This document shows positions 13,280 through 26,200 of a DNA stretch of 64,000 nucleotides, piece after piece (within the stretch, counting starts at the first letter, position 1; each line of letters opens with the position of its first letter). Source of the stretch: Lota lota. Lineage: Eukaryota; Chordata; Actinopteri; Gadiformes; Lotidae. The stretch lies in NCBI GenBank assembly GCA_026745465.1, contig JACYXH010000717.1:1-64000 (forward strand), written 5' to 3'. Made by a program: the position numbers and the translations under genes. A model generated the notes under the pieces. It saw only the letters and a program-made list of their open reading frames with translations, was not told the DNA's origin and searched no databases.

Positions 13280-13815
13280 TGTTATAGTACAGAGCTAGGA
13301 CCCAAACGCGAGACACCAAGACAGAGATGGAGTGGGGTCGAAAGGGATTTATTTACAGCAAAAGACAAGGGCTAGGCAGGTGGATAGTAGGTCGATGAAT
13401 GTAGACAGGCGAGTGGTCCTTTAGCAGGGAAGGTAGGCAGACGAGTGAAGGCTGGAGTCGGGATGGAACCGGGAGGACTAGAGGAGAAGGACACGCGGGT
13501 TAGACAGGCAAGGACTGGGTAACTAGAACTAGAACTAGAACTAGAACTAGAACTAGGACTAGAACTAGAACTAAAACTAAGCTAAGCTAAGCTATCACTA
13601 GAACACTGGAACGAGGTACTGACTTAGTAAAGTGTAACGACGAACTGGCGCCGGCTGCTTGATGAGGCGGGAAGAAGTAGGGTGCGTTGATTGTAGATTG
13701 GAGACCGGTGTGTAGAGCGGAGTGCACGAGGGTAGTTGGTGACGGAAAGGTAAACAAAGGCACATGAGGAAGTGACAGCCGGCGCCACTAGGTGGTGGCA
13801 GAGGGTCTCGTTACA
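13280..13815 (-). repeat. 5' LTR of the gypsy element
   Basis: 536 bp, TG...CA. The leader on the minus strand (ACAGTACGAACTGGCCAAAC, 13260s-13280) would hold the primer-binding region and leads straight into the gag ATG. The same leader arrangement is found in the non-autonomous element at 35376. A residual CT-rich tract (13816-13864) lies outside it. Confidence 0.9.
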
Positions 13816-13867
13816 CTCCCTCTCTCTCTCTCTTTCTCTTTTTCTTTTTCTCTTTCTCTCTCCCTCA

Positions 13868-14070
13868 TGGTTCCACGTGATGTCTAATAAAATATATAAT
13901 TTTGGTTATTTCTTAAACAGAATATAGCCAACCCCGATTATATTCCCTCAAAACCCCAAATGAGCAAGAAAAATGCCACGAGCAGTTTAACTAACTAACT
14001 AAACATCATATACAATTACTGAACGAAGATTATGACAATAAAAGGCACATTTCTAACTAGAACTGTTATC
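13868..14070 (-). repeat. Inverted repeat, copy 2 (pairs with 6145-6350)
   Basis: Reverse complement of 6145-6350 with modest divergence. It lies immediately outside the CT-rich tract that flanks the gypsy insertion. The pair therefore brackets the interval 6350-13868, which holds the intron-18-like sequence and the gypsy. Confidence 0.7.
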
Positions 14071-14766
14071 AAAACATTTTAAACAAGCGTAATATTGCAT
14101 GATGCCAATGTTTTCTGGTGCTGAACTCCTTGGGGCTTGCGCTGATCACTCGTGTTGCCGGATATTCATAGGAATCTTATGAAAAATGTTGCATAACTTT
14201 TTGTAAGAGATCATACGAATGTAGCCTATTATATAACTATGGCATTATTTGCAGCGTTGATTGCTTATTTAAGGCCCATAACAAGAAATATTCTGTGTAA
14301 CAAATATATGAATCACACAACAGCTATTCATAATGATTAGCAAAAGTCTTTTATTTTATGATATTCACTGTTGCCATACAGCAGGAAGGTATTGGGTTCA
14401 ATACTTCTGGGACACTACACAAAATATATAATCTCAGGACTGTATAACATAGAATCACAGGACTGTACACAATAGATAAAATCTTAAGACTGTATATAAT
14501 CGAAAAAAGATCTGCTTTGATGGTATCTTCAGTTAGCCCTTCATCAGGCTCTTCATAGCTCGAGCTACACCAGTTATATCGGATCACATCTCTTTGTCTC
14601 TCCATTTTGAATATCAATGATTTCCAACACACTTTATGTATTATTTCAGGTGACATTCTGAAATGGATAAGTAAACATGAGTAAAGAGCATAATAATCAT
14701 GTATCATATAATACCTTTGAGTAATGTAGAATTATCTTTGCAGCAAATACACTGTACGGATATAAG

Positions 14767-15295
14767 TGTTAGCGTTCGAACTTAGGACCCAAACGCGAGA
14801 CACAGATGACGAGATGGGAGAAGGGTTCAAGGGGTTTATTAACAAAGTTCAGGCAAGGGCTAGGCAGATCGTAGTCAGGCAGGCAGAGGTTCAATGGCAG
14901 ACAGGCAAACGGACAGTCAGAGAGGGGAGCGGCAGGCGGGTAGTCAGGCAGGCGGAGGTTCGGCAACAGGTAGGTAATCCGGAAGGCGAGGTGGGTAGAC
15001 AGGTGAGGATCCGGGGAAGAGCTGGGCACAAGGAGAGGCAAGGTTGGGAACAAGCGAGGGGAAGGGAAACAGGAATTCGAAAATGCTGGAACGAGGTACT
15101 AACATGTGGAGCGCAAACAACGAACTGGCGCCGGCTGCTTGTTGAACGGGGAAGAAATAGGGTGTGTTGATTGGTGATTGATGACAGGAGTGGAGAGCGG
15201 AGTGCACGTGGTAAATTGGTGACAGGAATGTAAACAGAAGCACATGGTGTAGTGGCAGCCGGCGCAGCTAGGTGGAAGCAGAGGATCGCGTAACA
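14767..15295 (-). mobile_element. Solo LTR (gypsy family), with TSD and visible empty site
   Basis: 529 bp, TGTTAGCG...GCGTAACA, flanked by the direct 5-bp duplication ATAAG (14762-14766 and 15296-15300). The paralogous tandem unit at 18285-18305 reads straight through with a single ATAAG, giving the pre-insertion site. It is related to the LTR of the 8426-13815 gypsy (shared aggacccaaacgcgagacac). Solo LTRs arise by recombination between the two LTRs of an inserted element. Confidence 0.9.
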
Positions 15296-16577
15296 ATAAG
15301 GGTGGTGGTGAAGTATTTCAAAGTCTTTAAAGTTTCAGCCCCCGTCCTGGAATGACCTTTAAGGTCAACTTCACCAGATCTTGTTTTTCTTGGCATGTTT
15401 AAATCCTTAATCAAATCATTGACAGAAAAATGTTCCGGAAAAAGCTGCAGTTTTGCCACGAATGTTGTGTTGTTTTAAAATCATATTCTTTGCAAATTCA
15501 TTGTATATGTTCATGTAATTTGTCTGTATATGTCATGTCGTTTTTGAGATTGTACTGCTATCAGGTTTCTCTTGCAGAAGAGGTGCTTAACCTCAATAAG
15601 ACTTCCTGAATAAATAAAGAACACATAAAAAAAGAGCAAATTAATCCTAGATCAACAAGTTAAACAAGTTACTCATTCCACCAAATATACAAGATACTAT
15701 CTGGCTTGCTAACAGGCACACAACGTATACTATAAGGAATACAAACCCCCCTCCCAGAACACTTACATCCCAGAGCATTCCAGAGCATTGTTTCTGACCA
15801 ACACCACAAGCGTTACAAGTTATTCTGGCTGAACAAAGCCTAGTAAAAAATCTGAGCAAAGGAATACTTTAACTGATGAGATAAACATAGCCCTGCTGCA
15901 ATTGAAATACCGCAACCACAGCTATTTTATTATAATATTATTTTCAATGTTGGTGGCATTGATGAGACTACATCTATAATATAAATAGAGGGTTAGAGGG
16001 AAATGTTATCAAAACACATTTTAATGTCGGAACAAGCTTAATATTGCATGTTGCCAATGTTTTCTGGTTCTGAACTCCTTGGGGCTTGCGCTGATCACTC
16101 GTATTGCCGGACATTCATAGGAATCTTATGAAAAAGGTTGCATAACTTTTCGTAAGAGATCATACAAATGTAGCCTATTAAACAACTATGGTATTATTTC
16201 CAGCGTCGATTGCCTATGTAAGGCCCACAGCAAGAAATAGTATATATAACATATATATGAAACACACAACAGCTATTCATAATGATTAGCGAAAGTCATT
16301 TTTTTATAATGTTTAAAAATATATAATAATTGTTATGAGGAAATGTCAAATGTTGATTAAAAATTCTGGTCAGTGGAACTGTGGTTGGTACTGTTGCCGT
16401 ACAGAAGGAAGATATTGGGTTCAATGCTTCTGGGACCTTTCTGTGAGCAGTTTGTATGTTCTCCCTGTGTTCAAGTGGGTTTACTCCAGATCCTCCAGTT
16501 TTCTCCCACACAAAAGAAATTCATGTCCTCTATTATCCTATAGTGCTGCTAGATGGGTTAAATGCAGATATCACCTT

Positions 16578-17847
16578 CGTGGTAAGGAGGGGCGTGGTTT
16601 AGCGCCGGCTGCAGGCAGAAGGGGCGGAGCGGCTCAATTGGGGTCACAGACGCAGCTGTAGGGAATGAGCGCAATTAGATACCTATTAAATACTGACGTG
16701 TATTGTGCTCTCCCCACAGTGAGGTCGGGACCAGACAAGAGGCTGGCTGGTGTTATGCGGCAACATTTACAGAAAAATGTGAATCACGTGTCCAAGCCGG
16801 ACGAGACGTGCAAAGTGTGTTTTTTGTTTGTGGAAAAAGGAAGATAATAAACGTGAACTTTGGCTTCCTGACGTTGAGAAGTTTTTTATTTACCCTGGTC
16901 GGTAGCCGTGAGTCTGCTACAGTGGTGCCTGAACAGGGACCCTGACCGACCTCACCCGAAAGGGTGCCTCAGATCCGGTCCAGTGGACCGAGCAGTGCCA
17001 GGCGTCGTTTGAGAGGGTTAAAAAGGCTCTTTGCGGGGAGCCTCTCTTGCTCACGCCTAACTTCAATCTCCCTTTTCTGTTGCAGACGGACGCGTCGAAC
17101 AGGGGGCTGGGAGCCGTGCTGTCCCAGGAGGTGGAGGGCGTGGACCGCCCGGTGCTGTACCTCAGCCGGAAGTTGTCGGACCGGGAGGGAAGGTACAGCA
17201 CCGTGGAGAAGGAGTGTCTGGCCATTAAGTGGGCGGTCGACGCCCTGCGCTACTACCTCCTGGGGTGCTCGTTCACCCTCTGTTCGGACCACGCCCCCCT
17301 GCAATGGCTCCACCGCATGAAGGACACCAACCCACGGATCACGCGGTGGTACCTGGCTTTACAGCCATTTCACTTCCGGGTGGTCCATAGGCCGGGGGCG
17401 CAGATGGTGGTTGCGGACTTCCTCTCCCGACTGCCAGAGTTGGGGGGGGGGGGGGGAGTTGGCTGTCGGCTGGACGGCTCCCCGGCCTAAGTGGGGCGGT
17501 GGGGATATGTGGTAAGGAGGGGCGTGGTTTAGCGCCGGCTGCAGGCAGAAGGGGCGGAGCGGCTCAATTGGGGTCACAGACGCAGCTGTATGAGCGCAAT
17601 TAGATAGCTATTAAATACTGACGTGTATTGTGCTCTCCCCACAGTGAGGTCGGGACCAGACAAGAGGCTGGCTGATGTTATGCGACAACATTTACAGAAA
17701 AATGTGAATCACGTGTCCAAGCCGGACGAGACGTGCAGAGTGTGTTTTTTGTTTGTGGAAAAAGGAAGATAATAAACGTGAACTTTGGCTTCCTGACGTT
17801 GAGAAATTTTTTTATTTACCCTGGTCGGTAGCCGTGAGTCTGCTACA
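16578..17847 (+). mobile_element. Internally deleted gypsy element (1.27 kb) with both LTRs
   Basis: LTR1 is 16578-16921 and LTR2 is 17508-17847 (about 340 bp each, TGTGGTAAGG...CTGCTACA; the first base of LTR1 is C instead of T). It is flanked by the 5-bp duplication ACCTT (16573-16577, 17848-17852). A primer-binding-type sequence TGGTGCCTGAACAGGGACC follows LTR1, and a purine tract (gtggggcggtggggata) precedes LTR2. The interior is reduced to about 590 bp of RNase H region. It keeps the cis signals needed for copying but lacks gag, protease, most of reverse transcriptase and integrase. Confidence 0.9.
16940..17490 (+). pseudogene. Gypsy pol remnant: end of RT thumb and RNase H
   Basis: A continuous frame contains the RNase H start LLQTDASNRGLGAVLSQ, the block YSTVEKECLAIKWAVDALRYYL and SDHAPLQWLHR, and ends near DFLSRLPELGGGG before a stop at 17488-17490. 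The first recognisable codons join the leader at about 16940, so everything between the leader and the late RT region is deleted. A Gly run (17441-17457 of G) is a slippage-prone homopolymer. It is not expected to make an active enzyme. Confidence 0.85.
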
Positions 17848-19140
17848 ACCTTTTATTTGACCAGTGCAGTCAAGGTAAATTAAATCTTATCTAATCGGTC
17901 TAGAGTGAAACAACCACATAATCAAAGATATTGATTATGGCCCCAAACCAGGAGCACCACTTATTGTTGAACCCTGGTATAAAATAGAATCACAGAACTG
18001 TTTAAAATAGAATCACAGGACTGTATACAATAGAAAATGATCTGCCTCGATGGCATCTTCAGTTGGCGCTTTATCAGGCTCTTCATAGCTCGAACGAGAT
18101 CAGTCTTTTAAGATCACATCTCTTTGTCTCTCCATTTTGAATATCAATGACTTCCAGCAAACTTGATGTATTATTTCAGGTGACATTCTGAAATGGATAA
18201 GTAAACATGAGTAAAGAGCATAATAATCATGTATCATATAATACCTTTGAGGAATGTCGAATTATCTTTGCAGCAAATACACTGTACGGATATAAGGGTG
18301 GTGGTGAAGTATTTCAAAGTCTTCAAAGTTACAGCCCCCATCCTGGAATGACCTTTAAGGTCAACTTCACCAGATTTTGTTTTCCGTGGCATGTTTAAAT
18401 CCTTAATCAAAGCATTGATAGAAAAAACTTCCGGAAAATGCTGCAGTTTTGCCACGAATGTCACATGTTTTGTTGTTTTAAAATCATATTCTTTGCAAAT
18501 TCATTGTATATGTTCATGTAATTTGTCTTTATGTTGTGTAGGTTTTGAGATTGTGCTACTATTAGGTTTCTCTTGCAGAAGAGGTGCTTAACCTCAAGAA
18601 GACTTCCTGAATAAATTTAGAACACTTAAAAAAAAGAGCAAATTAATCCTAGATAAACAAGTTAAACAAGTTACTCATTCCACCAAATATACAAGACACT
18701 ATCTGGCTTGCTAACAGGCACACAACGTATACTATAAGGAATACAAGCCTCCCTCCCAGAACACTTACATCCCCGCATTCCAGAGAATTGTTTCTGACCA
18801 ACACAACAAGCGTTACAAGTTATTCTGGCTGAACAAAGCCTAGTAAAAAATCAGAGAAAAGGAATACTTTAACTGATGAGATAAACATAGCCCTGCTGCA
18901 ATTGAAATACTGCAACCACAGCTATTTTATTATAATATTATTTTCAATATTGGTGGCATTGATGAGACTACATCTATAATGTAAATAGAGGGTTAGAGGG
19001 AATGTTATCAAAACACATTTTAATGTCGAAACAAGCGTAATATTGCATGTTGCCAATGTTTTCTGGTTGTGAACTATTTTATTATACAAGTATTATTAAA
19101 ACTATTATTTTAATTTTAATTTTTAGTGGCATTGATGAGA

Positions 19141-19286
19141 CTACATCTATAATATAAAGAGATGTGCTTGGTGGAAGAAATGAGAACTTAAATGCAGGAG
19201 GCGGGAGAGGTCATGCCTGGGAGGACGGCCCCTCTTAGCTCAGCCTATATGACAGAGATCCAGCTGGAAGGACAGCCCAGTCAGCC
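19141..19286 (+). promoter_or_regulatory. A2M proximal promoter and 5' UTR (tentative)
   Basis: The 146 bp before the A2M start codon lie directly downstream of the tandem array. A TATA-like word CTATATGA occurs at 19245-19252, about 35 bp before the ATG, so the 5' UTR would be very short if it is used. No splice acceptor is obvious, so the ATG-containing exon may be the first exon. Transcription start is not visible from sequence. Confidence 0.35.
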
Positions 19287-20153
19287 ATGGAGCCTGCTGG
19301 TTTACAGATGTGGAGATGGCTAGCGTTTGCTTGCCTCAGCTGGATGTGTTTGGGTCAAATGGCAGCGGCAGGACCGTAAGTCTACCAGTTTTTCTCTGTT
19401 GTCCATGCTAACTTTTAATGTGCTCTCAATCCTTCACACAGCGAGCATTAGACCTACAGAGAACTTCCAATAAGAACGGGAAAATAGTACGCTTTTAAAG
19501 ATTTTATTGATCGCATAATAGGTGATCAAATGTAAGAACTTCATAGGCCAACAATAGCCTTCTCTTAGTTCCAACATACTGCATCTTACTAGGCCCTATA
19601 TCTCATTACTATATGACTCTTGGGAAAATAATAACCTTATAAAAACCATGCACATATTTGTCTTGTGTCAAAACTAGTAAAACCAACTGAGGAGGATTAT
19701 TTAGCCTGCAATTAACACTAACTTCAGAAATGATGACCTAACTAAAGTTGCTAGTATTTCATGTGTCAAAGATGGATGTAAGGGGTAATCATTTCTATGC
19801 CCACCCCCTCTACAACCACCTATGGGGCCTACCCTTCTACAGTCTATAGTCTGTTTTAATTTGAATTAAGTTGCATTAAGTTTTCATGTCAGATTTCAGC
19901 CATTATAGCCCACTTACATGGGCCCTGTGCCCATGTAAGTGGCGGAGTGACCTGTTAATAATGGCAGTGGCAGCCTCACACCCCCTTCGAAGCTGGGTAG
20001 TTTAAAAGTAATTTCCTACCTGGCTGAAAAAACGTAATATCTGTAAAAGCCCACATATTGGCCACATAGTTACCATGGGGGGGGGGGGGGGGGGGGGGGC
20101 TGACGACCTACCTTCTGTTATTACTGCTTGTCCGGTTATGTCACCCCAACAAT

Positions 20154-20200
<47 letters not shown>

Positions 20201-23200
20201 TGCAGGTACTACACGGTGACCGTCCCAGCAGTGCTGGAGGCCGGTGCTGAAAGCAGGTTCTGCGTGAGTCTGCTCAGGCCAAATGAGACGCTGCACATGA
20301 CTGTCACTCTGATGTCCAAGGAGGAGAACATAACACTGTTTCAGAAGAATTCCGATGATGAGTTTCGCCAATGTATTCTTTTCAAGGTTGGCTCCTCCTT
20401 TCAACAATATAATTTGTTTGTTAACACTTCCTTGTATGTCTTTTAATCAGCTGCATTACTCGATAGTTAAACATTCTCAAATATTGGTTTAGCTTTAATT
20501 TGCTTAGCCTCAGCAGTTTTTATCACCACCACCCACATGGTGTCTATATTTGCAATACAGCTCCTACCACCCCATTTTGATAGACCAAAAATGTCAAAAG
20601 GTACCCGGAACTGGTTTTGCGAAAGCCATGAAACTGCCTCAAGCTTTGCTTACAAAGCTCTTAAGTGTGCCAGCTTGTTAGAATTTTTTTTCCATCCCTG
20701 CAATAGTTGGAATAGGACCATATATATTTGTGTTTTTAATTATAACAAATATATATATTTCCATTTGCATTGTTATCTAATATTTTTTTGTTAAGATACT
20801 TTTAATTAAGACAAATATACTGCTCAAAAAAATAAAGGGAACACTTAAACAACACAATGTAACTCCAAGTGTTCCCTTTATTTTTTTGAGCAGTATATTT
20901 CACATAAATGATTCAACGTTTCCCTTCATTTATATACAGTTTGTAAACTACAGCAGAGACAGTTGGAAGTTAAATCTTCCAATGTTTTTTACAGGTCCCA
21001 GTGCAGACTAATGTACGGGATTTGGAGGTGATTATTCGAGGACAAGAATTTGAAATGAAAGAAGTGAGGAAAGTGATGATAAAGTCCTTCACGCCACAGA
21101 CTTTCATCCAAACGGATAAACCCATCTACCTTCCAGGACAAACTGGTAAATATAGAAATATTTCAGAATCAAAGACAATGAACTGATCAAATAATTGTAA
21201 GATAAATTAAAGTACAGTGATGGAACAAGCATGTGAAAGAATGAAAATGAATGAGAGGAAAGTGATCTACTGTGTCAAACTAAATCTTTCCCAGGACACT
21301 TCCTAAAACTAAATCTGAACTTTCCTCTCCTTGCAGTGCATTTCAGAGTGATAACACTCGACAGCAAACTCAGATCGGTCAACGAGCTGGTGAGTGCTTT
21401 CTGCAGACGTTATGTTAAATGCCGTGGCTTACTAACCAAATGAGACAATCTAATGCAGTGGAAAAGACGTTCATTTATTTGATATACTGTACCAGGTAGA
21501 AAAATGCAAGAGGAATAGGCTGGGCAAAGATTCAGGATGTTCCAACAGGTTTTTTGTCAATAATACATGAGTGGGATGCTCTACTAAGTCAACCTTTTTT
21601 GCTGAGTTGAAGGTCTGCATCAACAAAATATTTCAGGTGATGTAGTATTAGCCTCTCGAAAGAATGAGTTGGCTGCTATTCAAAGGTTAAACTTGATTAA
21701 AAGTGATTATAATGTAGATATATTTTTAAATACCCTCCCTAAAATCTAGATTTTGTTGCCAATGAGGATGCCTTTTTTTGGTATAAGTTTGGTATGTAAG
21801 ATAGTCAGATAGTTAGGTCTGTAAGATAGTCAGATATTTTGGTCTTTACAATGGCCTGTCAGATAGTTTGGTCAGTAAAATGGCCTGTCAGATTGTTTGG
21901 TCTGTAAGATGTCAAGTCAGGTGGTTTGGTCTGTAAAATGGCTAGTTGGATCTTTAGCTCTGGAAAATGTTACTTTAACATCAGTTCTCAGTATTAAGAT
22001 AACTATTTACTAAAAGATGACATTTTCTGTAAAACGCTTTTCAATGTTTGGTCCATGTCGGCTATGAATAAAAATTCAGTCCATAACTTTATTCTAGTTA
22101 TTAAGCTAATAACTATTTATAATATGTAGAAAACATTTTCTAATCAATATTTGTCATTTTGTTTACAGTATGAAACAATCACAATCAAGGTAAGGCTCTC
22201 CATTGTACAAAATGATCAAAGCTACACTAGGATGTCATCCAAAAAGGGTATAGATAGCTTAACAAGCAACACTTAATATAATAATTTGAAGTATAATATC
22301 ATACCATTGTGTGTGCCATTTTCAGGACCTTAATTTTGTATTCTTTAAATGTAACTAACCTGCTCTATTTAATTTCTAAATAGGATGCAGGCACAAACCG
22401 GATTGGACAGTGGTTGAATGAGTCATCAAACGGTATAATTCTGCAGCTTTCTTACAAATTGAACTCTGAGGCGCCTGTTGGAACATACCGGATTGAGGTG
22501 TGGAATGTGGACAACACAGTCCAATTTTCACAAAGCTTTGAGGTGGAGAAATATGGTAAGTTTTGTTCCTCTCCTAACGTTGATGTGTGCGTGGTACTGC
22601 ATGAGAATGACCAACTGCCACGTTCTGCCTCCTAGTTCTGCCAAAGTTTGATGTGAAGGTGAAGGTGCCTAAAGAAATGAGTGTTGCTCAAGAGGACATC
22701 ACAGCAAAAGTGTGCTCAACGTAAGACTGAATCTTTATGACAATAATGGGTAGAACTTTATAACTACAAGTTTGAAGCATTAATAAAGTAGTGGTTAATA
22801 ATGAATTTATACTGAATTCAGCATTTATAAAGCATTGTTCCTAAATTAAGACTCATTAGTAAACAATTCATTATTAGTTAGAAATTATTGGAAAGATAAT
22901 GAGAAAATGGTTTATAAATTATGAGGATGATTGATTTTTGATTGTTATTAATAATTTATGAAGCGTGAACAATTCATAATCAGTCACTTTCTAACTAACT
23001 GAATAGATCAATCAAGTCTTTACATGTCATTTATAAATGCCCAGCAAGGCATAGCTAGTTCTCACACAAAAGACTTAACTAATGCTTTAATACCTGACCT
23101 AATCATGAATTGCAGCATTCTTTATGTGTTTATAAAGCCCTATTAACACATAATAAATAGTTTGTAAATTATTAACTTATGCTTCATAAATGATCATATG

Positions 23201-26200
23201 AATCATTATCTAATTATCTTATGAATAATTTATAACTGATTATAAATAGCTTACTAATGAGTCATTTATGAATGCTTTATAACTGAGGAATTAACTATAT
23301 ACTACTGCTTTATTAAAGCTTCAAAGTTGAAGTTCTTCTAAAATGCTACCTAGTAATGATTATTTATTGTGATATATGATGTGATCTGATATGACCCATC
23401 AACCAAATGAATGTAACTTAAAATAACAACTAAGAGGTCCTTTATAAATGTTTTTCCTCTGTTCAGCTACACATACAAACAGCCTGTGCCAGCCACCGCT
23501 TTGCTGCAGATTTGCCGACCTCTGGATCAATATATCCTGATTCCAATGAGGTTTTCGCCCGACCACCCAGAGGGAGAACCTGAGTTTGTTGCCCCTTGCC
23601 ACAAAGAGACTAAACAGGTAGGGTAGCGGCAGACCCTCTATAAGCCATCCACACACCAATGGCCCAGCAAAGAGCTCAAACGGAAGCTGAACCTTCTTAG
23701 GTCCTTGCCTTCACACCAAAGGCACATTTAATCACACGCGGACTCACTCATTTAGGCAATTGAAATTGATCAACCGGAAAAATGAACGTGGATGTGCTTT
23801 ACACTTGCGCTCTATGCTTGTGTTTTGGTGTGTTTAAACCTTTAGGACCGAAGAACACTATACTGGAATAAGCATTCATAGTTAGCATACAAAATAAAAT
23901 AAAAACATGTGAGCCTTACACATATAGTTATTTGTATATGTTGTATTTAAATACAAAACATTTGCTGTATACATCTGTATTTTCTATACTTTTCCTAGCT
24001 TGACAAGACTGGCTGTGCAACATTTAACTTCAACATGGCACTTTTCACACGTATAGAAAAGTTGGCAAGGACTGAACTTTCTGTCTCCGCGGAAGTGGAA
24101 GAGGAAGGGACAGGTAAGTCCAGTGGTGTAAAAAGTACTAGAACGTCATACTTAAGTAAAAGTATAAAGAAATTGACAGTTGAAGTCATCTGTAAGAATA
24201 GCATCTGAGCAAAAGTCATTAAGTAGCTCAAATAAAATGTACTTCAGTGTCAAAAGTTTTTATCTGGGTTATAATGTACTTGGGTACCAAAAGTAACAGT
24301 ACGAAGTACCTATATAGGTAAATATTTGGGTAACTATGGTCATGGGTGTTAGTCTTCAGTAGTCATCCACTAGCTGAACGTGAACTTGGGCTTTGCACAC
24401 TGTGTTTTATCACACCTGAGGATTTAAGGCACCTAGCATGCTGCCATGGCTAGTGCAGTGGACGCAGTTTCCAATACTTCTGAAGCCAGTTCATATGAAC
24501 ATTTTAATGTTTTATGTAAATTCAGTACAGATCCTAACACAAAAAAATAACTGAATATTAAAGCAAGCAACCTAAAAACAGTCAGGGGTGCAAACAAAAG
24601 CCCGGGTAGGTGGGGAAATGACCTCAGAGGTGTTGTGACGTGAAATACCCCTTTGAGTACTGTAACAAAGTATTTCTACTTTGTTACTTTACACCACTGG
24701 GTAAGTTACACAGTTTCTATCTTCTATCTCAAACACACATTGAACAATGAGGCTGATTGCCGTGACATTTGGCTTGACCCCACTGCAAACTAACACAGTT
24801 GTCTTTCTCATGACTTCAAAGGACTCAAGTACTTGGGGAGTGAAACAATCCAACTTTCTTACGTGATTGGAAAGCTTTCATTCATTGATACGCCCACGGT
24901 GTATAAGAGAGGATCTGTTGTGGAAGGCAAGGTTAGTGCGATGAGCAGTTAATGAACAATAGTTTGGGCTGCGATAAACAAGATGCCTCTAACGTAGGGA
25001 TGGTTGACGCTGTTTGACGTGTTGTCTTAATCCATCAGGTGAAGGCAGTGTACTTTAACGACACGCCCATCCCAGACATGTTGGTCCACCTGTTTGAGGG
25101 TGAGAGTTGGTCAGTGAAACAGCTCACTCAAAACCTCACCACCGACAGTGATGGTGTGGCCAGTTTTTTATTCAACACATCCAGATTTCAGGACAACTTC
25201 CAACTAACAGTAAGTAAGACAGGTTGTGGAGACATCTAATCACTCCCAAACAAGAAATGATGCACAAACCATCTAAACAATGTACATCAGTGTGTTAAAA
25301 ATGATGTGCAATGTTAAATAGTATATATTTCAGTCTGTTAAATCATCAACTAATCCCCCCCCTCCCTCCCACACACACCCATACACCCACTTTATTTTAT
25401 ATTCCACCAAGGTGTCTGCGCTGCCTGAAATAATGTACCAAGAGTACAGAACTCCTCACTATGAAGACAGCGAACACACCCTCTCGCTTGCCCGGCCAAA
25501 AACGGAGGATACTCCAACCATCAGCTCCCTTGAGGTGAAGACGAGCGAGACCAAGCTCGTCTGCGACGTGGAAGAACTCCTCAATATCAGCTTCACTTTT
25601 GTTGGGGAGGCCCGGGCCCTGTGGATATAATGTATCTGGTGAGAAAAATATCACAGAAAAAGCCTTAGTTCTATAACTTTGGAAATGGAAGCTTCTAACA
25701 CGTTAGCATGATATTTCATTATTATTATGCTTTCCATAAAGCAATGCAGTGTGTTGCATGCTTTAAATGCTAAATTCACTGGAGCGGTAAATTGGTCTAT
25801 TGTTGATCAGTCTATAGTAGACAAGGATAGAGTGGGTGTTGACAGGGATAGAGTGGGTGTCGACAGGGACAGTGCAAATTAGCAAACACAAATGTTAAAA
25901 TAAAAAGCCAGAATTAGCCAAGGGGCTGTTTTTACAGCTGACACATTGACTGACATTTAAATGATACTCAAGTATATCTGCAGTACTAGAAACACGAACT
26001 CACTCCGAAACAAATACAAAACCCATTCTTACTTACTTGTTTATTTGCCCTCTTTGCCTTTCTTCACTGCAGATTTTGGCCCGAGGATCCATCGCCAGAC
26101 AAGGACTCATAAAGGTTGAAGTTCTGGATGAACCAGGTGGGTACGGACAGTGCTCTTCCATTCACTGGGCAAGTGTAACTGTAGGCTAAATTATTAATTT

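Larger units (their letters stand above)
14080..19140 (+). repeat. Tandem array of a ~2-kb non-coding unit, interrupted by two LTR insertions
   Basis: Landmark blocks recur in direct orientation. The words ttgcatgatgccaatgtttt...gatcactcgt occur at about 14097 and 16045, with a stub at about 19040. The block from tagaatcacaggactgta to cagcaaatacactgtacgg occurs at about 14450 and 18005. The block gggtggtggtgaagtatttc to tatttcttaaactgatgag-like DNA occurs at about 15300 and 18297. The array therefore holds about two full units plus partial ones. A solo LTR (14767-15295) sits in one unit and a mini-gypsy (16578-17847) at another point. No gene-like coding is seen in the unit itself. Confidence 0.7.
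19287..25209 (+). other. A2M: A2M exons 1-11: signal peptide and first macroglobulin domains
   Basis: Exon 1 encodes the signal peptide, with cleavage likely after about residue 23. Exons 2-11 encode the first macroglobulin (MG) beta-sandwich domains. Recognisable family landmarks are [13 protein letters not shown] in exon 3 (the classic MG motif), [10 protein letters not shown] and FEVEKYVLPKF across exons 6-7, and AEVEEEGTG across exons 9-10. Exon 5 is a 21-nt micro-exon (YETITIK), a size also known from this gene family. Intron 4 holds a minisatellite, intron 7 a foldback element and intron 9 a hAT-type MITE at the splice donor. Confidence 0.88.

Noticed and set aside
20537..20794. 85-codon frame in A2M intron 2
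   Set aside because: No homology recognised, lies between two well-supported exons, AT-rich.
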